Of a DNA stretch of 64,000 bases, positions 35,707-47,270 are shown piece by piece. The DNA comes from Megachile rotundata (Eukaryota; Arthropoda; Insecta; Hymenoptera; Megachilidae): contig NC_134991.1 in NCBI RefSeq assembly GCF_050947335.1, forward strand, positions 3,906,001 to 3,970,000, given 5' to 3'. Each line of letters begins with the position of its first letter. Position 1 is the stretch's first letter. The position numbers and the translations under genes were made by a program. Under the pieces are notes generated by a model. It was not told the DNA's origin. It was given only the letters and a program-made list of their open reading frames with translations, and did no database searches.

Positions 35707-37019
35707 CAGTGGAGGACAAAAGTATTCGTACACTTGAAATATAGAAATAAAAAGAAAAATATTATCTATATTATTAAGTACATTTAATGATACATAGCTG
35801 CACATTAAACATGACAGCGACAAATGCCCCAAAACCGGAGACAATAACATCATGTAGTAATTTGAACAGTTGCAATGGCATCAGGACCTAACTACATATT
35901 ACATTCGATGATGTAATCAGTATAGTCAGTAGTAATCGTGACAAAAAACACTTTAGCGCTAATATTTGCAATATGAAAGGAAAACACAATGAAACATTAA
36001 AAGAAAGAAAAATTGTTATACGGTTACATGAAGAAGGTAAATCATATAGAAATATATTAGAAATACTAAAAAGAAGTCGATCGACTATACAAAGTATTAT
36101 AAATAAGTACAATAAAAAAGAAGGAATATTGCGGAATAAAAGAAGAATCGGTAGACCCCGGAAATTGACTACGAGAGAAAAGCCAAAAATCGTCCGAACT
36201 ATTAAAGAAAAAAAACATACCACTGCATCTGAAAATGCATCACACCTTAAAGAATATATGCTGAAAGAAATTCACCCTAAAACAGTACGAAAAGTGCTAC
36301 ATCGGGCCAGATATAATAGTAGAGTTGCGAGGAAGAAACCACTATTAAGCAAAGTAAACTAAAAAGAGGGGTTAGGACTTGCAGAACAATACATAAATGC
36401 TAGCAACGAATTCTGGAAAAACGTAGTATTTTCCGACGAGTCAGAATTTAATACTTTTTATTCGGATGGTAATACAAAAGTATGGCGAGAAGCTAATACT
36501 GAATTGGATTTCAAAAATATGCCACCGACGACGAAACACGGAGGTGGATATGTAATGGTTTGGGGATGTATTGCTGCTTCTGGAAGCGGCAATTTAGTAA
36601 TAATAGATAGAATAATGGATAAACATTTATATTTAAATATTTTAATAGAAAATTTACAAAATAGTGAGGTAAAATTAGGTATTGGAAAAACATTTTATTT
36701 TCAATAGGACTGTGATCCCAAACATACAACCTAACTAGTGCGTCAGTAGTTGTTATACAATACACCGCACAGGTTAGCAACTTCTCCACAATCGCCTAAC
36801 TGAAATCCTATCGAACATGTATGGGCGAAACTGGAAATATTTCTTCTATTCCATTAGTTAAAATTAAAATTTGTAATATAATACATTATAACATATATTT
36901 TTTATTTGAGTATATTAATTTTGCAATCTACTGTCTAGATAGGACTCTAAAATTGGAAAACTCAGAAAATCTTGATTTGTGCTCTACATAAAAGTATTAA
37001 CATACTTATGCCCTAAATT
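35707..37019 (+). mobile_element. Full-length but dead Tc1-like transposon
   Basis: The left end CAGTGGAGGACAAAAGTATT follows TA (35705-35706). The right end, in reverse complement, reads about TTAGGGCATAAGTATG and then TTAATACTT, with TA at 37020-37021. The two ends pair imperfectly over roughly 30 bp. The 1313-bp length is typical of Tc1. The transposase frame fills most of it on the plus strand. Diverged ends and stops show it is old. Confidence 0.85.
35973..36858 (+). pseudogene. Tc1-like transposase (DDE type) with in-frame stops
   Basis: The first 129 codons are open: a Lys/Arg-rich DNA-binding part with a helix-turn-helix (KIVIRLHEEGKSYRNILEIL), then GRPRKLT, an AT-hook-like GRPR motif used by Tc1 enzymes, and a second helix-turn-helix ending HPKTVRKVLHRARYNSRVAR. 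A TAA at 36360 interrupts. In the same frame follow NVVFSDESEF with the first catalytic Asp, HGGGYVMVWGCIAASG, and, after a TAG at 36705, DCDPKHT with the second Asp. After more stops comes NPIEHVWAKLE with the catalytic Glu. All parts remain in one frame, so decay has been by point changes, with no evident net frameshift. The protein is not functional as encoded. Confidence 0.92.
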
Positions 37020-37021
37020 TA

Positions 37022-39150
37022 TTCGTTAAGAAGTTATCGCAGCTAAAAGTTCTCCGAATTTTCGGTCACTCGTCAAGTGTTCCGCAGTACTTACGTTACA
37101 TCAAGTGTTCGAATCGTTCTCCATTGCAATACAAGCACTTATCTATCCGCTTCTTCACATTGTGCAACACATTACTTATATCCCTTTCCGTAGTTTTACA
37201 CATTTTTAAAACTGTCGAATATGTTGTTTGAGCTCCTCACATTAGTAATGGGGTGCAATCTCTGTATCGAGTAAGAGAACTAGTAAGTCAGATTCCAGAT
37301 TTAGATATCTTTGACCGGTCAATGTTCCGTTAACAAAATATGGTCCGATAATGCATTTGCTAAAAATTCCAAACATTTACCCTGTACCATATTCAGTTAT
37401 TCGTGTTTCTCTTGAAGCGTGGATTTTCAACGGACCATGTTAATTATGTCGATTGAACATCTCACTACTTGTAAATGTTTGCAAAGTCTCTAGTTTGTAA
37501 AAGTGGAAACAGTAATACTTTTCAGCTCAATTTGTTTTCAAATCATGAAAACGTAAGCATGGAACGTAATTGTTAATTTCATTTTAGTTGCAATAATTTC
37601 TTCGAAAAACAATTCAACATATGACATTTAACAATACGTACGACAAATGTCAACGTATGACATTTCGTTTATTATCTTCCTTCTCACATAATAAACATCA
37701 GTGTTTCACACTTATTTTACTTCGAGTACTTTTATCGTATATTCTAAAATTTGTGTCCCCAAGACCGATTATTCGAAAAACCGCTTATTGGAACGTGTTT
37801 ATCTCCATATTAGTTCGCATAATCGACGTTTCGCCGTATTAAAATTCACAAGTAGTATTTCATAACGAAGTACGAGACAGATATTCAAACACTTACCAGA
37901 TAAGTATCCGATTGTTGCATAAAAGCCTGTTTATCTCAGTAAGTAACGTAAGTTCGAATTTACTGCCCCATAAAATATCATCATATTCAATTTAATCGCA
38001 GAGTACAATACATTGATTCTAAAATGGTGTTAAGCCGGCGTTGTAAACGCAGCTTTTCGTCGTTCCGTTGTGAAAATGGTAATCGGGATCGTGCCGGTAC
38101 ATCTGCGCACACCGCTTCCGATCTACGTACTAGTAATGCGTAGGTGCAACAACGCGTTCAGATTATCAAGTATGTATTATGGCAAGTTAACACCACGACA
38201 GAAGCGTAAAATTACGACGAAGGGAGTCACGGCTTTATGGGAAAGCTGCGGGACAACAAGCGTCAAAATAATTCTTGATGTCCATATGCACTTAACTTCA
38301 CCCGTTCTCGTGATATTAACAATATTTGAACGATGAGTAAATGAATTGATTTGTCATAATACTACGGATACGGAGCTACAGTCGTGTCGGTTGAAATTAT
38401 TTAACACCTATTTAGACAGAATTTGGTCACTAATAACCTAAGAAGGTGCATGTGACCTTAAACATTCAATTAAAAAAAAATATTTATGTAATGTGAAAAG
38501 ACAATTTTTAGAATTATGGATAATACTAACCGTGCAAGCTTTAGTCCGATTAGATGTCATTACATGGAAATAAAATTAAATGTAAGAAGTAATGTCTTCG
38601 ATAGTGTAAATGTTGATATTACATACTTATATTAATACATGTGTATATTAAAGTTGCGCATATATATATACATACAATACATATACATATATGTGCATAT
38701 ATGTATGTATATAATATAAAACTCTTCGTGTTTTTCACATACGATCTTACATTCAAAACCAGGAAGTGGTTAATAAATATTTCTTTTTAATTATAACAAA
38801 TAGGATAAAAATCTCTATTTTCTAAATATAAGATTACATATAAAAAATATTTAAAGTATCTCATAACATAGAGGAAATGAGTTAAAACATACTATTTATG
38901 CAATTAGTATTTTTCAGTTAAAACATATTTATTGACTGTTTTTGAACTCTGATTAAAGAGGATCTAATCTTTAAATAGAAATCTATATTAACTGCAATTT
39001 GCTTAATAGTTTACACCTATAAATATTATAATTTTAATAAAAATTCCTAATGTGATATTAGGAACTTACGCGATAATGACGTACCTTCTCCCACTTATGA
39101 AAAACAAGATTCTATTGTACCTTTATTTTCTCCTTTTATTATTCAATATA
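37022..39150. other. Non-coding DNA with a small uncertain ORF
   Basis: AT-rich background. At 38070-38336 (ATG at 38076) a frame of about 86 codons lies in a GC-richer patch, its product including KLTPRQKRKITTKGVTALWE. It has no recognised domain and I do not call it a gene. At 38650-38720 TA/CA-rich DNA forms an imperfect inverted repeat (TATATACATAC with GTATGTATATA). Confidence 0.4.
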
Positions 39151-39720
39151 AACTAGTTTTTGAACGAAATAAAGCGAAACCCTCATGCGAATTTACGCTG
39201 ATCGATTGGGATTCCCCTTTAAGAGGCCAATAAAGTGCAAGAACGAGTACTTCAAGTTTGAACGAAAGTAATCAGTGTGCAACAGATGAGGGGTTTTAAG
39301 AGGCCGTTGCATAATGACGCGCCAATATTCAAGGCGCCAAATAATAAAATCATTTTAACACCGCCTCGGTGAACGTGGTATCCGATAAAATACTTAGGGA
39401 AGGTTTCTGTCTCGCGAAGAATATCGACATTGGCCAATCAAGCCGGCCAAGAACGAAACAGGCTGCCACCAGTCTTGCCAAGGCAGGCTCCTGCAATCTG
39501 ATTGCTCGATGGCTAATGAGCAACGTCCTCGCATTAAATTCTCGCCTTTCCTCGTCCTTTACGCGCGCCACTACATGTACATGGGGTTCAAAAGTTTTCG
39601 AGAACAGATCCGATCCTTCGTCGTTTTATTATGCAGCAACAGGCAAGCTAACTCGTGTCGTCGACACTGCGACACGGATGCGACGTATGTGAACAAAATG
39701 AACGGCGAATATCATTAGTG
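39151..39720. other. GC-richer island
   Basis: About 570 bp richer in G+C than its surroundings, with open frames on both strands (plus 107 codons, minus 73 codons) that overlap. No motif is recognised. It is a candidate regulatory block or non-coding exon. It ends in ATG-poor AT-rich DNA. Confidence 0.35.
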
Positions 39721-39989
39721 AAACTATGTGCATACATTGTTCCACAAGATGACAAATTGAGAAATTATACGTGTCAACGTAGAAAAATAAACGGTCATCT
39801 CTGATTTACGTTTGTACATAGACGTTGATGGAGTAGTTGCTGAATTATCCCAGTTAGGCTTAGTGACAGCGAAGGAGATCTTAAAATGTACATCAATGAT
39901 GGAGATCGAGAGCACGTGAGGGCTTCGACGGGCAACCGGCCACTGATAGATAGGTCACCTACAGATTATATATTTTCTCAGCTTTTAAT

Positions 39990-40720
39990 TCGTGACTTCC
40001 GGAATTTGAGAACTCTTGGATTTGTAAATTTCCTAATTTCTAAATTGGTTGTTTCTTAGAGTTGCAGATTTTTAAATTATTAAATTAACAAGTTTTAAAT
40101 TTCTTAAATTTTTAGAAACTCAAATTTTCAAATTTCCAAATTAATAAATTTACAAATTTTCGAAGCTGTAAGCTTCCACATCCTCAAATCTCAAACTCTT
40201 AAGATGACGAATCAAAAATTTCCGGGCTTTTAAAGAGATAACTACAAAATTTGCCAACATACCAAATATTCAAATCCACAAATATCCCAAGATCTGAAAA
40301 TATGCATAATTCTACATATGCATAATTTAAAGTTTACAAACTTTCAGATGTAGAAATTTCCAAAATGAAATTCCAGATCTTTAAATCGTTCAGTTTTCAA
40401 ATATTTAAGTTTCCAAATCCTCACATTTCTATACTCCCAAATTTTCAACATTTCAAATCCACGAATTCTCAAATACTCCAAATTTTTTAAATAAATCCCA
40501 AATCTCCAAATCACCAAATTTCTAAACTTTTTAATTTTTAAAGTTCCAGATTTCCAATTTCCTCATTTCCCCATTTTCCAATTTCCTAAATTTCTAATTT
40601 TCGAATTTCCCTAATACCCAAATTGCCAAATTCCTAGATTCCTAAATTCCCAAATTGCCAAATTCCTAACTCTACAAAATTTACAAATTGTTAAACACTT
40701 CAATTTTCAAAGTTTGCACA
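39990..40720 (-). repeat. GGAAATTT-type array, copy 6 (minus orientation)
   Basis: About 730 bp of degenerate AAATTTCC, CAAATTTC and TCCTAAATTCC words, the complement of the plus-strand arrays. The most regular part is at 40540-40680 (AAATTGCCAAATTCCTAGA type). No coding frame. Confidence 0.8.
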
Positions 40721-41888
40721 TAATATTAATATTTTGTAAAGACATAAAACAAATGAAATAGTTAAAACATTTCAGGAAAAGCAGCTCTTTTGTATTACAC
40801 TTTTATATTGTGTTTATTTTTTATGCCATACTATTTCTTCTTTATATTTTAATGTTAACAAAGAAATATAGAAAAAACTTCAGTCATAATCAAATCTGTT
40901 GACTATAAAATTATGGAAAAATTAGGCAAACGTAAAAAGTAGTTTTACATTAATCAATTAATGGCACAATTTGATCGTTTTGTTCAGTAATAAATATATT
41001 TGATAATTTACCTTTTTTTAAATACAATTATGTTATTAAAAACAAAATGAAAATATGTGACAATAATGTAATGAGGTATGCAATTTCTTTTAAATTTTTC
41101 TTGTAAGACATAATTTTGATATGGGAGTTGTTCAATTTTAGGAGGTACAAATTTATAAAAAAGTCAAGACCCACTGCTCTGTTTAATTAAATTATGTAAA
41201 ATTGGAAGGAGTTTAATCTTCTTTTCATTTATTCAACAGAATATTTATATAGAGTCTTGAAAAAAATTAAAGTCAATTGTCCTCGTTTCAATAACGTTTC
41301 AGACATATCCAGTCTTTTATTATTTGTATCGTATATCTTGTAGAATGATATAACAGAAATATTTAATAATTCACAAACCGCACTTGATTAGTAATTGAAA
41401 TATAGTACGAAACAAATAGTAATTCATCATTATTTCTAAAAAAAACACTGTTCATCATTTATAATAATTGCTTAATAACAAATGTTAAATCTCACATAAT
41501 TAATGTTTATAATTTGCATACTTATTTATAATTTATATTCACATAACTTATTTACAATTAAAAAATTACACATATGTTTAATGTGTTTAAAATTGTATTT
41601 TATATTACTAAAATTAATATGTGTAAAATCGTATAAGAAAACTGAACTTTATTTAATTCAAATAAATTTGATAAATGATTAAACCAATATGAATATCGGA
41701 TTATGGAGCCCAATTAAAAATGTTCGTATAACAACGGATAATAACAAATTCGTTGAATGTAACAAAAACAAACACGAGCATATCGAATTCGTGCTCATTC
41801 GGTCTAACCAATACATCTTCCAACAATCTTGATAACCCGGACATGTATAGACATATCTTCGTGGATAATATCACGACAGTATTATTAA
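40721..41888. other. AT-rich non-coding DNA
   Basis: Nothing recognised. Two complementary frames at about 41700-41945 read through each other and show no family motif. Confidence 0.5.
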
Positions 41889-41921
41889 AACATTGCGACA
41901 CCATTGAGGTGTCACAATGTT
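41889..41921. repeat. Short hairpin, 14-bp arms
   Basis: AACATTGCGACACC and GGTGTCACAATGTT pair with one mismatch around the 5-base loop ATTGA. It sits in otherwise unstructured sequence. Possible fold-back remnant or an RNA stem. No function is shown. Confidence 0.8.
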
Positions 41922-41989
41922 ACCCACTGTGCTCACTGTTATAATTATATTGTTGAATCGAAATCCATCTGTCCGAAGTTAAAACGCTT

Positions 41990-42490
41990 CTCGTATATCA
42001 AATTAATGAATTGATGGGCGCAAGAAGCGTACGCGTGTAAGCGAAACAACGATAAAAAGGGAACGAGCTCGATGAAGACCTTCTTTCACGAAAGATAGAC
42101 CATCGTAAGAGAAAGAGATGTGCCGAGGGAGTGATTCGAGGACAGAAGGAGGAGAGATCGAAACGAGAAGCGAGAATCGATCAATCGAGGCGGAGTGACA
42201 GGCGACCGGTGATATCGCGAGCATCGACATGACGACAAGTGCCTTGCACACCGTTCGGGGTTACCTACGGTCCTTGAAGCGTGTCTTTATTTCGCTGACG
42301 TAGGTATACCTGTAACAGTGAGCTCGATGAAACAAGCCGGACAACGCAACGATCTCGTAAGTCTTTAAATTTGATGGTACGAAGAAAAACGAGCAAGGTG
42401 CAACTTGAAAGCATTTTCAGAACAGTGTAGGTAAGGTAGATCAGGGTAAAAAATAACCGGCCAAACATTTTTATAATTATTACATGCATT
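41990..42490. other. GC-richer island without a supported gene
   Basis: A 500-bp block with more G+C. The minus strand frame at 42003-42251 begins with a hydrophobic stretch (SMLAISPVACHSAS) that mimics a signal peptide, but its first codon is GTG and the rest has no pattern. AGGTAAGG at about 42429 resembles a plus-strand 5' splice site, so a non-coding exon is conceivable. Confidence 0.3.
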
Positions 42491-43009
42491 TATGATAAAT
42501 GTCCTAGTGCTCAAACAAGTCCTGGTAATTAACAAGTGAGATGTTTCTTTATAATGATATTTCTACTGATTTTGGACATTTAAATTAATTAAAATGTTGC
42601 ATAATTAGCTTCATGCAGATATCATAATAAATTTATGTGATTTAGTAGTTATATTCGGTAATTATATTAAATATTATATTATAATGCAATAATTATAAAA
42701 TATTGTAAAAGACAAAACAAATTGCAATTATCTTAATTGTTTTCTTAATCTTTTGACTGCAGAAACGATTGCCTAATGCAATGCACAATAATAATTGAAA
42801 ATGCTTTATCAGAATTTTAATATTGACATTACAATTGTAAGAATCACACAAAGAATTACGCGTAAGAAATGCGGGACTAATTGGTAAAAGTAAAAGAGAC
42901 GCATGCTGCTGTTATGAATTTTCGTCAGTATATTCAATCGGAAAAATGATATCTATTAATTAAGCTCGTATAAAATTAGATAGCAATCTTATAAATTTGT
43001 AACTTTCAA
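42491..43009. other. AT-rich non-coding DNA
   Basis: No feature recognised. Confidence 0.5.
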
Positions 43010-43330
43010 AATATCTGTTTTTAAACATAATTTCAAAACATATATCTTCAAACCATCAGTTATAAATCTCCCAAATTTTCAAAACACCAGTTTGTAAATT
43101 TTCAAACTTCCAGATTTAAATATTCCCAACTACCTAAACTTTCAACTTTTTAATTTCAAATTTAAGAAGTATTAAATACTCAAATTTTCAACTATGTCAA
43201 TTCGCAAAATTCTAAATTTCCAACTCCTTAATTGCAAACATCCAACTTTTTAAAAGTCAAAGAATCTAAATTACTAAATTTCCAAATTCGTAAATCTCCA
43301 ATCTCTCCTAAATTTCCAAATACCTATTAG
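43010..43330 (-). repeat. GGAAATTT-type array, copy 7 (minus orientation)
   Basis: About 320 bp of degenerate CAAATTTTC, AAATTTCCAA and TCCAACTTTTT words. Same class as copies 3 and 6, shorter and more diverged. Confidence 0.75.
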
Positions 43331-43804
43331 TAGAGCTACGGGACCTATTTTACCCCAAATAAATTCTAGACACCAATTTTCTAACTTAAAAGCTGATTAA
43401 GTAAATGACTAACTAAATCGAATTCAAAGGATGTTTAACAAAATATTAAAACTTAAAATATTAAAACTTCAAGTATAATTTTTCTTCCTGCATATATCGT
43501 ACTATTTTCAAATATGTCATAATTATATTAAAATGAATTAAATCTTCATTACAAATGTTTTGATTTTACTGTTTACTTGGTAGCTATAATTTTAGATACA
43601 ATGTGTTTAATGTTTGGAAAACATTAAAACAATAATATTTGGAATTCCTGCGTACTATTAAAATTAATTATAATGATTGCTTAACCTGCACATTTTCAAT
43701 TACGTTAAAAAAATATTTGATAGTCGTAGTAGGCCACGTCAAACAGGTCACCTATTTGTAGCTGGGGTTAAATCGATATTTACCAGCAAATATGAGTACA
43801 TACT

Positions 43805-43885
43805 CGATACTTTTGTTTCGATATCAAGTATTTTTAGCATGGTTGATCATGGTACATACCTACTTGATATCGAAAAAAGTACTCG
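43805..43885. repeat. Hairpin with ~25-bp arms
   Basis: Left arm 43805-43830 and right arm 43861-43885 share the core TTTCGATATCAAGTA and its complement TACTTGATATCGAAA. Pairing extends outward with a 2-base bulge. The loop is 30 bases. Size and arm length fit a pre-miRNA, but a small inverted-repeat transposon remnant is as likely. The related word GATATCAAATCAAGTATTAG occurs at 44459. Confidence 0.75.
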
Positions 43886-44533
43886 TGCCAAATGAAGCGA
43901 GTGTCAAGTGTTCGACATTGAAAATAAAAACAATGGGGTACACAGTGGAACACAGTTACGTTTAAAAGTATTTATAAATTTTTCTTTAATTTTCACCTAA
44001 ACAAAAAAGCTGAATTCTTTTTCATATTCCTGTTATGAAGTGTTATTCAATGTTGTATTATACAATACTATTTTCCGTCATACAGATGTAATTTATACTT
44101 GTTGTTATATGTTGTATTATAAAATAGCCGTGTGCAATTATATCAGTATTTTGTGATTTATCACTGATAAAATTTGTAGACTGAAATGGAATAAAATTAC
44201 TGTAAAATCTGTAAAAGAAACAAGATTTAGATTTATTTTTCACTCAGTAAATACCTTCTAGGATTTAGAAATAAAAAATAATAACATTAATTAATTATTC
44301 ATTTTCATATCATCATGTTCTAATATCAAAGTTCATGTTGTGAACAATTCAATTTTTATGACGGTGAAAACGCACAATTTATTTCGATTATCGTATAATA
44401 AACGTATTATAATTTAGTCTGATAGCGAGTGATAGACAAAGCAACTTGACGATTTACGATATCAAATCAAGTATTAGTATTACAATCAAGTAATGAAATA
44501 TTTGATCAAGCATCGAAAGTCTTTGCACAATGT

Positions 44534-44650
44534 CAAAATATGAAGTCCGCAACGACAAATACGAAGTAAACGCGCAATGGCAAAATATAAAGTAGTCCGT
44601 AATGACAAATACGAAGTAAATCCCGTAGTGACAAAATATAAAGTGAAGTG
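44534..44650 (+). repeat. ~49-bp tandem repeat, 2.4 copies
   Basis: Units start with CAAAATAT at 44534, 44581 and 44632 (spacing 47 and 51 bp) and contain ACAAATACGAAGTAAA. Read as protein, copies 1 and 2 both give a KYEV-type repeat (KYxV, RNDKYEVN), but the frame changes between copies. Confidence 0.85.
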
Positions 44651-45423
44651 CGGGCCCCGATGCCTTCGCTTATTTTATATGTTTCACTCCCCTACGATGT
44701 CTCCTAGCAACCACCCGATTTCTTCGAAATCTGCCACGTGCCCTCCGTCGACCTCGGCTTCGCGGTCATCCCTCTACGACCGAACCGCCGAACCTCGCGA
44801 TGCCGCCCGCCCTTTTCGGCCGCGCCGTCACGCCGCGCGCCGATACCGATGTCGCGCCGGCACTTGCCGGTACCCGCCATCAAATGGAGCAGTCTGCATC
44901 TTTGTACGCGTTTCTGGAAAATTACGCATCAGGAGACGTCGCCGAGGAGTGTCTTTCTTTTCTGCCGAAGTGCGCACCAGAGTTCGCCGACATTTCACGG
45001 TGGATCAAATACTTATTAATTGGCGTTTTACTTGAAATTTCAGAGCATGTGCCACGTGCCACTTTTGCCACGTGTCATTTGTCACGTGCACCACGCACGT
45101 GTACATTTCTTAGAAAATTAATTATTTATCGTCTTCGAGTGCGACTGATCCCGCAGACAGCTAGCCGGAGCGCGGGGCAAGCAAGCTCGCCCCCGCTCGG
45201 GTTCTCACCTCTCCCGAGTGGAGTGGCCCTCGGTGTTTTGGTGAGCACCACCACTCCCGGGCGGATTGGTTACCCCCGGTGCTACGATGGTGTTTTTCAT
45301 GCCGAAACACTCATGATGTTCGACGAATACGGCCACAGGTTTCTCCGTGCACGTAGGGCTTCGAGGCATGGAAACTCGCCATGCCTGCTGCTTTTAACCA
45401 ATCGCCCCCGAAAACCCCGCTAA
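44647..45423 (+). CDS. Long open frame in a GC-rich island, unknown product
   Basis: The frame is open for about 259 codons from 44650, with the first ATG at 44800 giving 207 aa. The central part, from MEQSASLYAFLENYASGDVA to RWIKYLLIGVLLEIS, has a helical, protein-like composition. The C-terminal part is rich in Arg, Pro and Leu. A second frame (44577-45035, 152 codons) overlaps, so part of the openness comes from high GC. I recognise no domain. A 3' splice-like TTTCAG lies at 45037-45042. Four CACGTG sites fall inside. Possibly an exon, a repeat-derived frame or chance. The foldback element at 45443 starts 20 bp after its stop. Confidence 0.25.
   Translation, partial: SAGPDAFAYFICFTPLRCLLATTRFLRNLPRALRRPRLRGHPSTTEPPNLAMPPALFGRAVTPRADTDVAPALAGTRHQMEQSASLYAFLENYASGDVAEECLSFLPKCAPEFADISRWIKYLLIGVLLEISEHVPRATFATCHLSRAPRTCTFLRKLIIYRLRVRLIPQTASRSAGQASSPPLGFSPLPSGVALGVLVSTTTPGRIGYPRCYDGVFHAETLMMFDEYGHRFLRARRASRHGNSPCLLLLTNRPRKPR
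45053..45101. promoter_or_regulatory. Cluster of four CACGTG E-boxes
   Basis: CACGTG occurs at 45053, 45069, 45083 and 45096, at 13-16 bp steps, with a fifth at 44735. CACGTG is the palindromic site of several bHLH factors. The spacing may also reflect a diverged short tandem repeat built on GCCACGTG. Confidence 0.5.
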
Positions 45424-45442
45424 ATCCGTTAAATCTTCTGTA

Positions 45443-45921
45443 GGGCGGACTTCCGTATTTTCCCCATCGAATTTTTTCAAAGTTGATACGTCTCCTGATA
45501 GAACTCGAGGAGCCTAGTCGCTTGATATAAGTTTTAAGTTTCGGAAACTTTTAATAAAATTTTTATAAATTTTTATGAGAGACCCTAAAAATACATTGAA
45601 GTCTATGAGAGAGAGTTAGGTTAGGTTGGGTTAGGTTAGGTTAGGTCGCCCAAAATGAGCTCAACCCCTTTGAAACACTATTAAATGTATTAAGACTCTG
45701 TATCCGATTGAATAAAATAAAAAAATAAAAAATTTTTGAATTCAATTTTTCTCTCCCATAGACTTTAATGTATTTTTAGGGTCACTGATAAAAATTCATA
45801 AAAATTTTATTAAGAGATTCCGAAAGCTCGGATTTGTGCCATTAGATAATTCACCTCAAAGGCTTTCAGGGAACGTATCAACTTTGAAAAAATTCGATGG
45901 GGAAAATACGGATGTGTATCC
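45443..45921. mobile_element. Foldback MITE with 8-bp target duplication (hAT- or P-like)
   Basis: Two arms of about 162 bp (45452-45614 and 45751-45912) are inverted copies of each other. They are most alike at the outer ends (TCCGTATTTTCCCCATCGAA) and at the inner ends (CCCTAAAAATACATT), with divergence between. The 8-bp word CTTCTGTA lies directly outside at 45435-45442 and 45922-45929. An 8-bp duplication is made by hAT and P-type transposases. The element starts and ends with GG/CC rather than the common hAT CAG, so the family is uncertain. There is no coding capacity. The loop carries a TTAGG run. Confidence 0.8.
45616..45645 (+). repeat. Interstitial TTAGG telomere-type repeat
   Basis: Six units of 5 bp: TTAGG TTAGG TTGGG, then three more TTAGG, in the loop of the foldback element. 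TTAGG is the canonical telomere repeat of most insects. Its place inside a mobile element makes a dispersed copy more likely than an old chromosome end. Confidence 0.9.
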
Positions 45922-45929
45922 CTTCTGTA

Positions 45930-47270
45930 TACTTTTAAATTCTCATTCTATGCTCTGAAATGCCTCGTTCGACTAGTTCTATCCGTAACAATTATTTTAA
46001 TAATATTTATGTACTTGACGACTTTCAAATCAGTAGAACTTTTCCTTCGTTGAAATTAAATTTTATTTTAAATATTGGGTATTTAATTTTGACGTAATTT
46101 GAAAATAAATGTATATACAGTATGTACAAGATTAATTATACTAAACACATTATAGTTTAAAAATTCTTTTATTAACTAATAATTTTCATATGTTTCAAAA
46201 GCAAGTGAAAAATTCAACAGCATGTCCAAAACGACTCAGATGCACAATATATTAATAGAACTTTATCAAGACTATTTCATATTATAAATACAAAATCGAA
46301 TTTTCATTAAGTAGTCTGTTTATTCAAATTGTACTAAAATTATAATTTACTTATTATATAATTATTTAGTATGCAAATAACAATTGCAGTTATATTATAG
46401 AATTTTATAATTTTAACTTCTTGGTATAATTATATTATATTATGATATAATTGGAAAATGGAAATGTAGAATGTTGTGACATTGTCAAATGAACTGCTTT
46501 TGTTTATAATGTAGCTTATTTGAAGACCAGTATCAATAAATATAGACATAAATGTTATTACAATTACTCGTAGTCTTTATAAAAAAAACATTTTGATGTA
46601 TCTTATTAATAAATAACAATTTGGTAAATACAAAACTGCCTTTCTCATAAAATTAGTTTTGGCATTATTCGTTTTCATTCTTGAAGTATTATCTATATTT
46701 GCAACGCTAAATTTCGTTTTAACTCTCTGCGATAAAAATTATTTTTGTTGTTGATTAAAATAAAAGATTAAAAAATAAAAATCCCAAAATTTCTGTTTGA
46801 TTAGTTTCATTAATTTTCTTCGAAATTATTATTTTCCTGTTACTAATTGCAACTTCAGTCTATTACACTACGTTTTATATCATATGCATAGCACTGTAGA
46901 TTTATTTAAAAATATTTATTTATTTACTATGCCTGCCAGCGCATAATTTATACTTACTTTGATATTACAAATGAAATTGAAAAAAAAATGAATAAACGGG
47001 AAAACATAAATTAATGTATACATTAATTTTGCATCTCGATGAAAATCAACACAAATGTCAATAATCTTAATAAATTTTATAACGTAAAATAAGGGACTCA
47101 TAAAACAGTCATTTGACTGTTTCATTCTAGTATTAACCTAGTAAGTGTGGATCAACTTTCAAGCACAAAGGGTTAAGTATTTCATAACAAGTGTCTCGTC
47201 AATTCGGTTCTCGAAAACAAGGATAAAGCTTGTACAAGTAGAGCTTGCAATGAAACATTATTACATCATC
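45930..47270. other. AT-rich non-coding DNA
   Basis: Very AT-rich, no recognisable gene or element. Confidence 0.55.

Noticed and set aside
42003..42251. Secreted small protein on the minus strand
   Set aside because: The frame starts at GTG, its first ATG is internal, and beyond a hydrophobic start nothing suggests a real protein.
45616..45645. Chromosome-end or fusion-point telomere
   Set aside because: Only six units, located in the loop of a foldback mobile element with its own target duplication.
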